Origin: G965262015 sp965262015
GTDB lineage: Bacteria > Spirochaetota > Leptospiria > Turneriellales > CBDBES01
Direction: 5' to 3'
Assembly: GCA_965262015.1 (NCBI GenBank)
Contig: OZ253494.1
Location: 124,001 to 188,000, forward strand
Length of the DNA: 64,000 nucleotides
Shown here: piece by piece, positions 9,424-18,745 of the stretch
Layout of the letters: every line of letters begins with the position of its first letter
Numbering within the stretch: the first letter of the stretch is position 1
Translations under genes and position numbers: made by a program
The notes under the pieces: model-generated
Seen by the model: only the letters and a program-made list of their open reading frames with translations
Database searches by the model: none
What the model was told of the DNA's origin: nothing

Positions 9424-10392
9424 ATGTTTGTACGTTTTTGGGGTTCACGGGGTTCTGTTGCATCTCCTCTGAGTCCTCAAGATATTGAATATAAATTATG
9501 TAAAGCATTAGAACTTGCTTCTCCTGCTGATCTTGTGTCCAAGGGTGCTATCCAATCCTTCGTCAAGTGTTTACCGTTTTCGGTACGTAGTACTTATAGT
9601 GGTAACACTACATGCCTTGAGTTACGTAACAAGAATAATGATCTGATTATTCTTGATGCAGGTACAGGCATTCGTAGTTTGGGGCATGAATTGATGGGAC
9701 AGTTTCAAAAAACTAAAGAACCATTGTCGATTTCTCATGTTATGACGCATACACATTGGGATCATATACAAGGATTATTATTTTTTGTACCTCTTTACAT
9801 AGAAAGCACTTCCGTTCATATGTATTCCTGTTTAGATAATCTAGAAGAACGGTTACGTGGGCAACAGAATAGTTGGTATTTCCCAGTTCCTTATGATGAT
9901 CTCAAAGCTAAGATTGATTATACTTGTTTAGTACCAGAAAAATCTTATAAGCTTTTTGGTATGAATGTTATGGCGAAACCAGTGCGACATCCAGGCGGAA
10001 ATTTTTCCTATAAATTTGAAGAAGATGGTAAAACGGTTATATTTTGTTCAGATGCAGAGTTTTCTATTATGGATCTTGATTCCAAGGTATCCTCTGAATA
10101 TGTAGACTTTTTTACTAATGCAGATGTTCTTATATTTGATACCCAATATACCCTTGCTGATTCTTTGCAGAAAATAGACTACGGTCATAGTTCAGCAAAT
10201 ATTGCTATAGATTTCGCAATTATGGCGAACGTGAAAAAACTTATTCTTTTTCATCATGAACCTACTTATTCAGATGTTATGTTGGATGAAGTGTATCTGA
10301 GTGCTGTACGTTATCGTGATTTAATGACTAAGAATAAAGACTGTAATTTATTACTTGAATCAGCATATGATGGCTTGGCTATTCAACTTTAA
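9424..10392 (+). CDS. Metallo-beta-lactamase fold hydrolase (PhnP / RNase Z-like)
   Basis: The 322-residue protein begins with the family's opening strand MFVRFWGSRGS. It has STYSGNTTCLEL, LDAGTGIRSLG and the metal-binding motif THTHWDHIQG (HxHxDH) near residue 110, then RHPGGNFSYKF, FCSDAEF and a late FHHEPTYSD. This pattern is that of the long MBL-fold group related to cyclic phosphodiesterases such as PhnP; the substrate is unknown. An AGGGAGG ribosome binding site lies at 9405-9411, about 12 bases before the ATG. The next gene, FapA-like, starts 5 bases after the stop, so the two probably form an operon. Confidence 0.85.
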   Translation: MFVRFWGSRGSVASPLSPQDIEYKLCKALELASPADLVSKGAIQSFVKCLPFSVRSTYSGNTTCLELRNKNNDLIILDAGTGIRSLGHELMGQFQKTKEPLSISHVMTHTHWDHIQGLLFFVPLYIESTSVHMYSCLDNLEERLRGQQNSWYFPVPYDDLKAKIDYTCLVPEKSYKLFGMNVMAKPVRHPGGNFSYKFEEDGKTVIFCSDAEFSIMDLDSKVSSEYVDFFTNADVLIFDTQYTLADSLQKIDYGHSSANIAIDFAIMANVKKLILFHHEPTYSDVMLDEVYLSAVRYRDLMTKNKDCNLLLESAYDGLAIQL

Positions 10393-10397
10393 AATAA

Positions 10398-11837
10398 ATG
10401 GATCCAGAATTAAAAATTGAGATTTTTACAGAAAACCAGGATCTAATTGCGAAATGCAAGGTGCATGGTCCTTCAGAAAGTGTAATAGAAGAAGCTACAA
10501 TACTTTCTCTTTTAGAAGAGAAGCAAATTACTTATGGGATTGATCATAATGCGATTAGTGAGTTAGTGGCACACTATAATGAAGCAGGCAGAAAATTTAT
10601 TCATCATGTTGCTATTATTGCTCGAGGTAAAAATACAACAACAGGTAAGCCAGGATATACAGATATAAAAATAAAACCTAGTGCTAAAGTGACGATTACG
10701 GAAGAGGGGAAAGCTGATTACAGAAATATTCAACTTTATTGTCATACAAAAAAAGGTGATGTATTAGCCGAACAAATACCACCTACTGTTGGGGGAAAGG
10801 GGGTAGATGTATATGGCAGAATCATCGAGCCTCAAGCTGTAGTATCAACCAAGATGCAGAGTGGTGTAAATGTTGTATTTGATGAAAAAACTTCTCAGTT
10901 TAAGGCTACATGTGATGGTATTTTTAAACAGAAGGAAGATTTATTACGTATTGAGGAAGTTCTAGTTATTAATCATAGTGTTGGATTAGGGACAGGAAAT
11001 ATTAGTTATAGTGGTAGTGTGCAAGTTGTTGAGCATATCGAGAGAGAAGCGACTATATGTGTTTCGGGTGACTTAGAGGTAGGTGGTGTGGTTGAGTCAG
11101 GTAAGCTTAAAGTTGGAGGTTCTCTTTTGGCAAGGGGCGGTATTAATACTAAGCAAGATGATAATATAATTGTTAAGAAAGATGTTTCAGCACAATATAT
11201 AGAACATTCTAATATAACAATGAATGGTAACCTTGAAGTTTCTTACTCTATTGTAAATAGCAATATCATAGTTGGAAAAAAACTCTTGATGTCTTCTCCA
11301 CAATCTTATATCCTTGGTGGTACTGTTACCGTGTTATCTTCCATGCTTGTTGGTAACTTAGGTAGAAGTAGTGGTATTGCCACAGAAATTCATATGGGAT
11401 CTGACGAAGAGATGAAAAATAAACATCAAAATCTGAAGCAAAAATACGAGAGAATGTCGTCAAATTTATCACGGAAAAGTATCACCATAGCACAATTAAA
11501 AAATAAATTACAAAATTTGGGTAGAACCATGTATCCACATGAGATAGAAAAAATTCAAATAATGCTAGAAGAATATAAAAGTTTTCTTGCACAACAAAAA
11601 ACTTTGCAGAAACAAATGATAGAATGTGGTAAAATGGCTTCTAATGCAGAACCCATTATTGTATTAGTGAAAAATATTATTTATCCTGGGGTGACGATAC
11701 GCTATTATAATCTCACAAGAGATATCACTCAAGAAATACAATATGCAATTATCAAAATGGATCCGAGTAATGAATTTATTGACATAGAAATAAGTGATAG
11801 AGACACTATCAGTAAGATGGAACGAACTTTAAAGTAA
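10398..11837 (+). CDS. FapA / DUF342 family protein
   Basis: This 479-residue protein matches the FapA family. An N-terminal domain (to about residue 85) leads to GKPGYTDIKIKPS and a stretch with PPTVGGKGVDVYGR, then a right-handed beta-helix of short repeats rich in G, V and I (SGDLEVGGVVESGKLKVGG and onward). A C-terminal coiled coil follows (about 345-410, from NKHQNLKQKYERM) and then a final small domain containing GVTIRYYNL. FapA-like proteins are thought to be polymerising, cell-envelope- or signalling-related factors; the exact function is not settled. It follows the MBL hydrolase by 5 bases. Its 3' end overlaps that of the opposing FMN reductase by 29 bases. Confidence 0.85.
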   Translation: MDPELKIEIFTENQDLIAKCKVHGPSESVIEEATILSLLEEKQITYGIDHNAISELVAHYNEAGRKFIHHVAIIARGKNTTTGKPGYTDIKIKPSAKVTITEEGKADYRNIQLYCHTKKGDVLAEQIPPTVGGKGVDVYGRIIEPQAVVSTKMQSGVNVVFDEKTSQFKATCDGIFKQKEDLLRIEEVLVINHSVGLGTGNISYSGSVQVVEHIEREATICVSGDLEVGGVVESGKLKVGGSLLARGGINTKQDDNIIVKKDVSAQYIEHSNITMNGNLEVSYSIVNSNIIVGKKLLMSSPQSYILGGTVTVLSSMLVGNLGRSSGIATEIHMGSDEEMKNKHQNLKQKYERMSSNLSRKSITIAQLKNKLQNLGRTMYPHEIEKIQIMLEEYKSFLAQQKTLQKQMIECGKMASNAEPIIVLVKNIIYPGVTIRYYNLTRDITQEIQYAIIKMDPSNEFIDIEISDRDTISKMERTLK

Positions 11838-12354
11838 ACTGCAGAAAACCACTAAGAAAATTTTCAAAACGTTGTTTCATAACTTCATTTAAAATCTGGT
11901 TGGTTGAAGGCTCTATATGCTTATGTATTCCACAAAAGAATAGCCTTTCATTATAAGCATAGGCTTTTAGATATCTAAAAATCGTTTCCAAATGTTCCAC
12001 AGCACATAAACCACCAAACTGGCCACTAGCTAAACCAATAAAGCCCACAGGGATACTATTGAAGCTCTTGGGCGACAATAAATCAATAAATAACTTTAAA
12101 ATACCAGGGAATGAGCCATTATATTCTGGTGTGATACAAATAATACCCTGGGCTTGTGTAATTTTTTTTTGATATTCTGCAAATTCCTTTGGTTTGTCGT
12201 CTCCATAATCATATTGCATCATATCTTTAGGTAGCTGAGATAAATCAATTAAATGCGTGGCTTGTTTTTGTTCATCTAAAAAAGTAATAGCAAGTTCAGA
12301 AATTTTTAGGGTATTAGCTCCCTTACGGTTTGTTCCGGACAGTACTATAATCAT
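11809..12354 (-). CDS. NADPH-dependent FMN reductase family protein
   Basis: The protein has the flavodoxin-like fold of the NAD(P)H:FMN/chromate/azo reductase family: first strand MIIVLSGTNRKGANT with the phosphate-binding loop, then CITPEYNGSFPGILKLFIDLL (the conserved PEYNxSxPGxLKNxID motif) and GFIGLASGQFGG. It would reduce flavin or quinone-like substrates in the cytoplasm. The frame is open up to a GTG at 12378, but the family begins right at the first strand, so I chose ATG 12354 (181 residues). It stands alone on the minus strand and overlaps the FapA gene tail to tail by 29 bases. Confidence 0.87.
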   Translation of the reverse strand: MIIVLSGTNRKGANTLKISELAITFLDEQKQATHLIDLSQLPKDMMQYDYGDDKPKEFAEYQKKITQAQGIICITPEYNGSFPGILKLFIDLLSPKSFNSIPVGFIGLASGQFGGLCAVEHLETIFRYLKAYAYNERLFFCGIHKHIEPSTNQILNEVMKQRFENFLSGFLQFTLKFVPSY

Positions 12355-12434
12355 ATACGGCCCACTACATTGTATCACCAGCCTATCTGTACATTACTTT
12401 TTTACTTTAGAAAGGCAGTGGAGTGGAGAGTGCT

Positions 12435-12460
12435 GTAAGTTCCATTTTGAAGTGCAAAAA
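12435..12460 (-). repeat. Dispersed repeat, second family (inverted copy)
   Basis: The minus-strand reading TTTTGCACTTCAAAATGGAA continues into CTTAC. It matches the plus-strand copy at 17317-17341 with one clear mismatch and resembles 32125-32147. It looks like the terminal sequence of a lost insertion sequence. Confidence 0.45.
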
Positions 12461-12558
12461 TAAACCTCACGGTATCTTCTAAATGGTTCTTTCTGTATTT
12501 ATCATAATTAGTATTGACATTCAAGTGTTTTATTCTGGATTATGTCTCTTTAGACTAG

Positions 12559-12564
12559 TATAAT
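12559..12564 (+). promoter_or_regulatory. Probable -10 box placed for a leaderless transcript
   Basis: A perfect TATAAT ends 6 bases before the ATG of the permease gene at 12571, and there is no ribosome binding site in between. If used, transcription would start at or next to the start codon. A TTGACA at 12514-12519 is too far (39 bases) to be its partner. Confidence 0.4.
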
Positions 12565-12570
12565 GATAAC

Positions 12571-13674
12571 ATGAAAAGTGCATTGATAGATCACATACAA
12601 AGAAATACTAAGATAACAAATCGTATTTCAATTGTCCTTGCAATTACTATGTTACTTATTTCTCTATTTTCTGTTGGTATTGTTTATAAAAGTTATATCT
12701 ATTCTTTTTTTTTTGCTGTAGGTTGCTATATTCTGCTTAGAACACCATTTTTATCCTTACTTATGTTTTTGGGTGGTAGGCGAACACTAGCCTCTATTTT
12801 TATAATCATAGGTATTACGTTGGTTATTCTTATCCCTATTAGTGTGCTTACTTATTTTGCGGTAAAAGAGGCTAGTTTACTTACAACTTTTTTAGCAACA
12901 TGGTCTCAAGATACTGACCAGATAACGTCTTATCTAGAACATTATACATGGTTAAAAACATTGTTGTCCACGTTTAATATTAATATAGAAGATATGAATT
13001 CTTATTTCTTTTCATGGGGTACAGGTATAGGTAGAAATCTTCTTGTCTATTTACAAAGTTTACTAGGCAACATCATGCAAATTTCTTTTCATTTTTTTGT
13101 GATATTACTTATCTCTTTTTTTATCTTTCGTGATGGCGATAGTCTGTCGGGTATTTTATACGGTATATTGCCTTTTCCTGTTCACTTGGAAAAGCAAGCC
13201 TGGAATAGAATCGTGAATATATTAGACGCCATTATCAAAGGTAATCTAGCCGTTGCTGTTGTGCAGGGAGTCAGTGTAGGGCTTTATTTTTTTTGTTTCA
13301 ATTTACCCTTACCCATCCTTTTTGGTGGTATCGCTACCTTCGTATCTCTTATTCCCATTGTTGGTACTGCCATTGTGTGGCTACCAGCTTCATTGTATTT
13401 ATATGTATGGGGAGATCAGTTAATACAGGCCATTGTTTTAGGAAGTTTGTCGCTTGTTACTTTTCTGTCATTGGAAAATATCGTCAAACCATGGATATTA
13501 GATCGTAAGTTAAATATACATCCTCTATTTCTATTTTTGGCTATACTGGGAGGCATCAATGAATTTGGTCTTAAGGGAGTTTTTATAGGGCCTTTTCTAG
13601 TAGCAATTTTTCTGGTATTACTAGAGATCTTGATGCTGTTTATCCAGGCAATCTATTCCACACCTAATGAATAA
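12571..13674 (+). CDS. AI-2E family (UPF0118/PerM-type) membrane transporter
   Basis: The 367-residue protein has about eight hydrophobic segments: two close together near residues 20-65, one at 70-97, a soluble loop (about 100-150), then a cluster from 160 to the end. Family marks are FFIFRDGD near residue 187, NIVNILDAIIKGNLAVAVVQG and the late ILDRKLNIHPLFLFLAILGGINEFGLKGVFIGP. Members are putative exporters, in some cases of signalling molecules or ions; the substrate here is unknown. Its last 8 bases overlap the ftsQ-like gene, so it is joined to the cell-division cluster. Confidence 0.85.
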   Translation: MKSALIDHIQRNTKITNRISIVLAITMLLISLFSVGIVYKSYIYSFFFAVGCYILLRTPFLSLLMFLGGRRTLASIFIIIGITLVILIPISVLTYFAVKEASLLTTFLATWSQDTDQITSYLEHYTWLKTLLSTFNINIEDMNSYFFSWGTGIGRNLLVYLQSLLGNIMQISFHFFVILLISFFIFRDGDSLSGILYGILPFPVHLEKQAWNRIVNILDAIIKGNLAVAVVQGVSVGLYFFCFNLPLPILFGGIATFVSLIPIVGTAIVWLPASLYLYVWGDQLIQAIVLGSLSLVTFLSLENIVKPWILDRKLNIHPLFLFLAILGGINEFGLKGVFIGPFLVAIFLVLLEILMLFIQAIYSTPNE

Positions 13675-14434
13675 TATATTTATCATGTGTACACCTTTTT
13701 ACATCAAACTTGTTGTATGTTTTAGTACATGGTTTTTCTTTGCTAATTCTGGGTATTCATACCTTAATAAAAGTACACCTCTAGAAGTAATATTCACTCG
13801 TGATACTCCATCCGATCAGTTAGAGATCCAATCTATTTTACGTGAGTTATTTACTTCGTCTTCTTCCTTGGATAAGCATGATGTTGTTCGTCTTTTAACC
13901 ATGAACCCCAGAGTTAAAAAGATTCATTCTATTCAAATTAAAAAAGAAAATAGCATTTATATTGATATCACAGTACGCAATATGAATGCAGTAGTGCATG
14001 ATCAGGGTACTGGCTATTTTTCCAAAATAGATCCAGAGTTATATGTTTTACAATCTAAAATACAAAAATGGGATGAAGAAATGGTGCCAACACTACCTAT
14101 TATTTCATTGCCGTCGATCCAACAGATTGAGAAGCTAAATCTAAAACAAAAGACTTTTATTGACAACATTGTTAATGTATATACTAAAACTAAAAAAAAT
14201 TTCCCCTCTCTATGGCATAGGATATCTGAAATTGAAGTGAACGTCCATCAAGGTTCTTATGTGATTTATACTGCTCAAGTACGTTCAGCAATACATACAC
14301 AAGAGATATTTGATATTTATCTATTAAAAAAACTTTGGGCTCTATTTACGTACTTAGAATCTGAAGAACAAACCACCTGGACACAGGTATATATTACTAA
14401 CCACAATATGTATGTGCAGGCCATTCATGAATGA
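13667..14434 (+). CDS. ftsQ: Cell-division protein FtsQ/DivIB-like
   Basis: The 255-residue protein has one N-terminal membrane segment (about residues 10-27) and a periplasmic part that begins with a POTRA-like region (LEVIFTRDTPSDQLEIQSILREL, then PRVKKIHSIQIKKENSIYIDITVRNMNAV) and continues into a beta domain. Similarity to FtsQ is weak. The assignment rests on topology, length and its place directly before ftsA and ftsZ. FtsQ connects early and late division proteins at the septum. It overlaps the upstream permease gene by 8 bases and the downstream ftsA by 8 bases, indicating tight translational coupling. Confidence 0.72.
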   Translation: MNNIFIMCTPFYIKLVVCFSTWFFFANSGYSYLNKSTPLEVIFTRDTPSDQLEIQSILRELFTSSSSLDKHDVVRLLTMNPRVKKIHSIQIKKENSIYIDITVRNMNAVVHDQGTGYFSKIDPELYVLQSKIQKWDEEMVPTLPIISLPSIQQIEKLNLKQKTFIDNIVNVYTKTKKNFPSLWHRISEIEVNVHQGSYVIYTAQVRSAIHTQEIFDIYLLKKLWALFTYLESEEQTTWTQVYITNHNMYVQAIHE

Positions 14435-15650
14435 ACCACCTGATATTATTACAGCTATAGATATTGGTTCTTCAAAGGTTGTTTGTTTAATCGCTCAAAT
14501 AAGCGAAAAGCAATCAGTAGAAATTATTGGCATAGGTGTTACAGACAGCACTGGCGTGAGATATGGAATTATTAATCACATCGAAAACGTAATTAATGAT
14601 ATTAAAGAGGCGGTAGAAGAAGCCGAAATGATGGCGGGTGTGGTGATTGACCAGATTAATATTAATTTAACAGGACCACGTGTATACAGTAGCAACACTA
14701 GTGGAGTCATTGCCGTCACTAACAAAGAAAAAATAGTTACTATGGCTGATATTTATCGTGTGATGGATGCTGCACAGTCTGTTCAGATGCCTAATGATTA
14801 TGCCATGGTGCATGTGTTATCAAAAGATTTTAAGATTGACGATCAAGATGGGATTAAAGACCCCATCGGTATTGTTGGGATTCGTTTAGAGGCAAATATC
14901 CATATTGTAACCGTACATATTAGCCAGATACAGAATCTTGATAAGGTAGTGGCAGACGCTGGCCTAATGTTGTCCAATAAGGTACTTAGTTCTGTGGCAT
15001 GTGCACATGCCATTTTATCTGAAGAAGAACGAGAACTTGGAGTAGCTCTTGTAGACATAGGTCAGGGCGTGGTAGATATTATTATCTATGTAAATGGTGG
15101 AGTGGAATATACTACTACACTACCTATTGGTGGTGGACATGTAACACAAGATATCAGTATTGGTTTAAAAACGCCTATACAGTCAGCTGAAAAATTAAAA
15201 AAAAAATTTGGCCGGGTTATTATGGACGAGGTAGATCCAACTTCTGTAATTGAAGTACCTATGGTTGGTGGTCAGGCACCAAAAAATATTTTTCTGAAAG
15301 AATTAACCATGATTATACATGCTAGAGTGAAGGAAATTCTTGAATTGGTAGATCAAGAATTATTAAAGTCTGGACAAAAAAGCTTTTTATCCGCAGGGGT
15401 CGTTTTTACTGGTGGTGGCTCTTTAATTACTGATCTAACCATGCTAGCAGAAGAGGTAATTGGTTTAAATGCTGTTATCTCTTATCCTAAAAATATAAAT
15501 GGGATCACGGATAAGTTAAATTCACCCGTTTTTACTACCATTTTTGGTTTAATCAAATATGCCGAAAAATATAGGGAGCATACACCAGCACATACTCTTA
15601 AAAATACTATATTCTCCAGATTTAAACACTGGATAGCTAATAATTTATGA
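14427..15650 (+). CDS. ftsA: Cell-division protein FtsA
   Basis: FtsA is the actin-like protein that ties FtsZ to the membrane. Visible marks are the phosphate-1 motif AIDIGSSKVVCLIAQ, the 1C domain with EAEMMAGVVIDQININLTGP, the phosphate-2 motif LVDIGQGVVDIIIYVNG, the adenosine motif VVFTGGGSLI, and a C-terminal amphipathic helix IFSRFKHWIANNL for membrane binding. The frame is open from ATG 14412, but ATG 14427 sits behind GCAGG, fits the family start and overlaps the ftsQ stop by 8 bases, so I use it (407 residues). FtsZ follows after 63 bases. Confidence 0.93.
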   Translation: MNEPPDIITAIDIGSSKVVCLIAQISEKQSVEIIGIGVTDSTGVRYGIINHIENVINDIKEAVEEAEMMAGVVIDQININLTGPRVYSSNTSGVIAVTNKEKIVTMADIYRVMDAAQSVQMPNDYAMVHVLSKDFKIDDQDGIKDPIGIVGIRLEANIHIVTVHISQIQNLDKVVADAGLMLSNKVLSSVACAHAILSEEERELGVALVDIGQGVVDIIIYVNGGVEYTTTLPIGGGHVTQDISIGLKTPIQSAEKLKKKFGRVIMDEVDPTSVIEVPMVGGQAPKNIFLKELTMIIHARVKEILELVDQELLKSGQKSFLSAGVVFTGGGSLITDLTMLAEEVIGLNAVISYPKNINGITDKLNSPVFTTIFGLIKYAEKYREHTPAHTLKNTIFSRFKHWIANNL

Positions 15651-15713
15651 AATCTAAAAAATATATATACAGTAGGAATTTATTTTAAAACGTATGGTGC
15701 CCGTGGATATTGC

Positions 15714-16886
15714 ATGACACATATATCTTTTGATGAAGCGAATGCATCTCCTGCAACTATCAAGGTAGTTGGAGTTGGTGGTGCTGGGATGAATGCAATC
15801 GACAGAATTGTTGCTCTAAATTTACAACATGTAGGCTTAATCGCCGTAAATACTGACGCCCAAGTTCTTAATCGCTCGAACGCTCCTCATAAGTGTTATC
15901 TTGGAGAGAAACTAACCCGGGGTATGGGGGCTGGAGCGAATCCTGCCGTGGGCGAAGAGGCAGCATTAGAAGATAAAGATCAAATAGTAGAATTAATCCA
16001 AGGTACTGACATGTTATTCATTACAGCAGGAATGGGGGGAGGTACCGGCACTGGGGCAGCTCCTGCGATTGCTCAGTTTGCTAAGGATATGGGGATATTA
16101 ACTGTTGGAGTTGTTTCAATGCCTTTTAAAGCTGAAGGTACTTTCAAAAGTGATATTGCTTTAGAAGGTCATGCACGTTTAAAGCAAGCTCTTGATACAT
16201 TAATTACCATACCTAATGACTCTATCTTTAAACTAATTGATAAAAAGACATCCATCAATCTAGCCTTTAAAGCTTTAGATGATATTCTGGCACGTTCTGT
16301 TATTGGTATTAGTGATATTGTTAACTCTACTGGTACATTAAATGTAGATTTTGCTGACGTAAAAACAGTAATGAAGCAAAATGGAGACGCTATTATTGGT
16401 GTTGGTGAGGGTAGTGGGGATGATCGAATTGCACAAGCCATTGATAATGCGATACATCACCCACTTCTTGAAGAACGCAAAATTGATGGTGCTACTTCTG
16501 TATTATTAAATATTGTAGGTGGCTCAGATCTAAGTTTGCATGAATATAATCAGGTATTAGAAAGTTTACAGCGTGTTGTTTCTAAAGAGGCACATATTAT
16601 TACAGGTTTTCGTGAAGATAGCACAATGGAAGACAGGCTATCCGTTACTGTTATTGCCACAGGTTTTAAGTCGGGGGATATCTGTCGTAATGCAGAGCAA
16701 TTTTTTAAGCATACTAACTTACAAAAAAATAATGCAACTCCCACTGCTAAGACTCATTCTAATTTGCCCCAAAAATTAAATAAAAACGGTAAGAACCAGC
16801 AAGATTTTGATTTCTCTTTTCCTAATATTGATCCAAATGATAATTTAAACATACCTACTTTTTTACGTAAAAAACAGGAAAATTAG
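15714..16886 (+). CDS. ftsZ: Cell-division protein FtsZ
   Basis: This 390-residue tubulin-like GTPase forms the division ring. It shows VVGVGGAGMNAIDRI at the N-terminus, the tubulin signature GMGGGTGTGAAP near residue 110, the T7 synergy-loop sequence NVDFADVKTVM, a variable linker rich in N, K and Q (about residues 330-370) and the conserved C-terminal peptide NIPTFLRKK that binds FtsA. The first ATG is used; a weak GTGG lies upstream. It is the last gene of the division cluster. A 7-bp hairpin (16907-16924, TAATCAC/GTGATTA) follows the stop but has no T-run. Confidence 0.97.
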   Translation: MTHISFDEANASPATIKVVGVGGAGMNAIDRIVALNLQHVGLIAVNTDAQVLNRSNAPHKCYLGEKLTRGMGAGANPAVGEEAALEDKDQIVELIQGTDMLFITAGMGGGTGTGAAPAIAQFAKDMGILTVGVVSMPFKAEGTFKSDIALEGHARLKQALDTLITIPNDSIFKLIDKKTSINLAFKALDDILARSVIGISDIVNSTGTLNVDFADVKTVMKQNGDAIIGVGEGSGDDRIAQAIDNAIHHPLLEERKIDGATSVLLNIVGGSDLSLHEYNQVLESLQRVVSKEAHIITGFREDSTMEDRLSVTVIATGFKSGDICRNAEQFFKHTNLQKNNATPTAKTHSNLPQKLNKNGKNQQDFDFSFPNIDPNDNLNIPTFLRKKQEN

Positions 16887-16982
16887 TCTTATGATAATGT
16901 ACAAACTAATCACCTAAGTGATTATAACTAACAGATGTTTAAATGGCTTAATATTTCTGCTATAAATAGTCGATAAGCGAGC

Positions 16983-17240
16983 ATGCAGTCATCTAGTAAA
17001 ATATTACCTAAGTTTCATTCTCTTGAAACAGTTTATACTTGGTTAGAAAACACAGAACCAGACATTTTAGAGGAGCATATACTTAGAGGCGAGATTAATA
17101 TAAATAAATTACCTACCTTTGGCGGTACCTTACCCCAAGAGAATATTAATTATATTTCATATGATGAAAAATCACTTTTAATTCTATATTATACATGTGA
17201 TATGGAAGCTAGATATGTGATCATACCCAGAAAAGACTAA
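16983..17240 (+). CDS. Small hypothetical protein downstream of ftsZ
   Basis: This 85-residue protein is not recognised. It has no signal peptide or membrane segment. It is acidic in the middle (LENTEPDILEEHILRGE) and ends in a beta-rich stretch (SLLILYYTCDMEARYVIIPRKD). Composition and codon use resemble those of its neighbours, and the frame starts with ATG without a good ribosome binding site. It could belong to the ftsZ transcript, 97 bases downstream. Confidence 0.5.
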   Translation: MQSSSKILPKFHSLETVYTWLENTEPDILEEHILRGEININKLPTFGGTLPQENINYISYDEKSLLILYYTCDMEARYVIIPRKD

Positions 17241-17316
17241 ACATATATTGTATTGTTTTAGCACATTCTATGAATGTGCAGGTATTACCTTTGAGACTTG
17301 TAGAATTTAAATAAGG

Positions 17317-17341
17317 TTTTGCACTTCAAAATAGAACTTAC
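17317..17341 (+). repeat. Dispersed repeat, second family
   Basis: The segment starting TTTTGCACTTCAAAATAG is the inverted partner of 12435-12460 and resembles 32125-32147. Downstream (17360-17400) is GTGCTTTT with a TTATT run and a CCGTATACA block, which recurs near 37310-37370. Confidence 0.45.
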
Positions 17342-17426
17342 AAGGTCGTTCGTGAATAATGTGCTTTTACCATTATTTTATTGTACCCGTATACAACAAT
17401 GTAGAAAAGAACATTGGAGATAATAT

Positions 17427-18638
17427 ATGCAAGTTATACATGTAAAAAGAGAACAAGGGGAAGATACTGGATTAGTTAAACATTGGACGAATGGTGTTTC
17501 TGTAGATATAAATACAATTGAACAAGCAAAGAACGTTGCTAAGTTACCCTTTATCTACAAGCATGTAGCTCTAATGCCAGACTGCCATTTCGGTAAAGGG
17601 GCAACCGTAGGTTCGGTTATCCCTACGAGGAAAGCGATTATTCCGGCAGCAGTGGGGGTTGATCTTGGTTGTGGTATGATGGCTGCGAAGCTCAATTTGG
17701 TAGCTAATGATTTACCAGAGTCATTAGTAAATGTGCGTTCTCTTATAGAATCAAAGATTCCGGTGGGAAATGGCAAGGGTGGTAGGCACAAGTCAGCACC
17801 AACTGAATCACAAAACAAATGGAGATCAATTGTTGATGATTTTGAAATGATTATGAAAAAACATCCGAAGTTAAAACCTTCCATGAATCCAGTAAGACAA
17901 ATTGGTACCCTAGGTGGTGGAAACCACTTTATTGAAATCTGTTTGGATGAAGATCAAAGTGTGTGGATAATGCTTCATTCTGGTTCCAGGGGTATTGGAA
18001 ATAAAATCGGAACTTATTTTATTTCTTTGGCGAAAGAAGAAATGCAAAAGTTTCACATCGATTTACCTGACAAAGATTTGGCTTACCTACCAGAAAAAAG
18101 TAAGCACTTTGATGACTACTGGTTTTCTGTGAAATGGGCACAAGAATATGCCTATATGAATCGTGACGCCATGATGAAGAATGTTATTAAGGCTTTAAGA
18201 GAAAGTTTTAAACAGCCAATCCAGGTCATCGAAAAAGAAATTAATTGTCACCACAATTATGTAGCACTGGAAAACCATTTTGGTGAGAATATCTATATAA
18301 CTCGAAAAGGTGCGATTAGAGCAAGAAAGGGTGATATGGGCATCATCCCAGGCTCGATGGGAGATAGAAGCTACATCGTTCGTGGTAAAGGGAATATTCA
18401 GTCATTTCATTCTTGTGCTCATGGTGCAGGAAGAAGGATGTCTCGTTCTGAGGCCAAGCGTCGAATTACGTTAGAAGAGCATATCAAGGCTACCGAGGGT
18501 GTTGAGTGTCGCAAGGATTTAGGTGTTATTGATGAAACCCCTTCTGCTTACAAAGATATTGATGCCGTTATGAATGCACAAGCTGACTTGGTTGAATCTG
18601 TTTATAGGTTGAAACAAGTTGTTTGTGTTAAAGGTTAA
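17427..18638 (+). CDS. rtcB: RNA-splicing ligase RtcB
   Basis: RtcB joins RNA 2',3'-cyclic phosphate or 3'-phosphate ends to 5'-OH ends with GTP and Mn. The 403-residue protein has the metal-site motifs MPDCHFGKGATVGS and VGVDLGCGM, GTLGGGNHFIE, HSGSRGIG and the C-terminal CAHGAGRRMSRSEAKR with the His that is guanylylated. A good ribosome binding site (TTGGAGAT) precedes the ATG. No archease or RtcA gene is adjacent. A hairpin directly after the stop may end the transcript. Confidence 0.95.
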   Translation: MQVIHVKREQGEDTGLVKHWTNGVSVDINTIEQAKNVAKLPFIYKHVALMPDCHFGKGATVGSVIPTRKAIIPAAVGVDLGCGMMAAKLNLVANDLPESLVNVRSLIESKIPVGNGKGGRHKSAPTESQNKWRSIVDDFEMIMKKHPKLKPSMNPVRQIGTLGGGNHFIEICLDEDQSVWIMLHSGSRGIGNKIGTYFISLAKEEMQKFHIDLPDKDLAYLPEKSKHFDDYWFSVKWAQEYAYMNRDAMMKNVIKALRESFKQPIQVIEKEINCHHNYVALENHFGENIYITRKGAIRARKGDMGIIPGSMGDRSYIVRGKGNIQSFHSCAHGAGRRMSRSEAKRRITLEEHIKATEGVECRKDLGVIDETPSAYKDIDAVMNAQADLVESVYRLKQVVCVKG

Positions 18639-18642
18639 AAGC

Positions 18643-18681
18643 TAATTGTATTTAGTTTTAGTATTAAACAAAATACAATTA
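18643..18681 (+). terminator. Hairpin after rtcB
   Basis: TAATTGTATTT (18643-18653) pairs perfectly with AAATACAATTA (18671-18681) around a 17-base loop, 5 bases after the rtcB stop. There is no T-run, so it may be a weak terminator or an mRNA-stabilising hairpin. Confidence 0.45.
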
Positions 18682-18745
18682 ACACTGTAGACAAAAGACT
18701 TTAAGAAAACATAAAAAATAGTTGTACTTAACTATATATTTTTGT

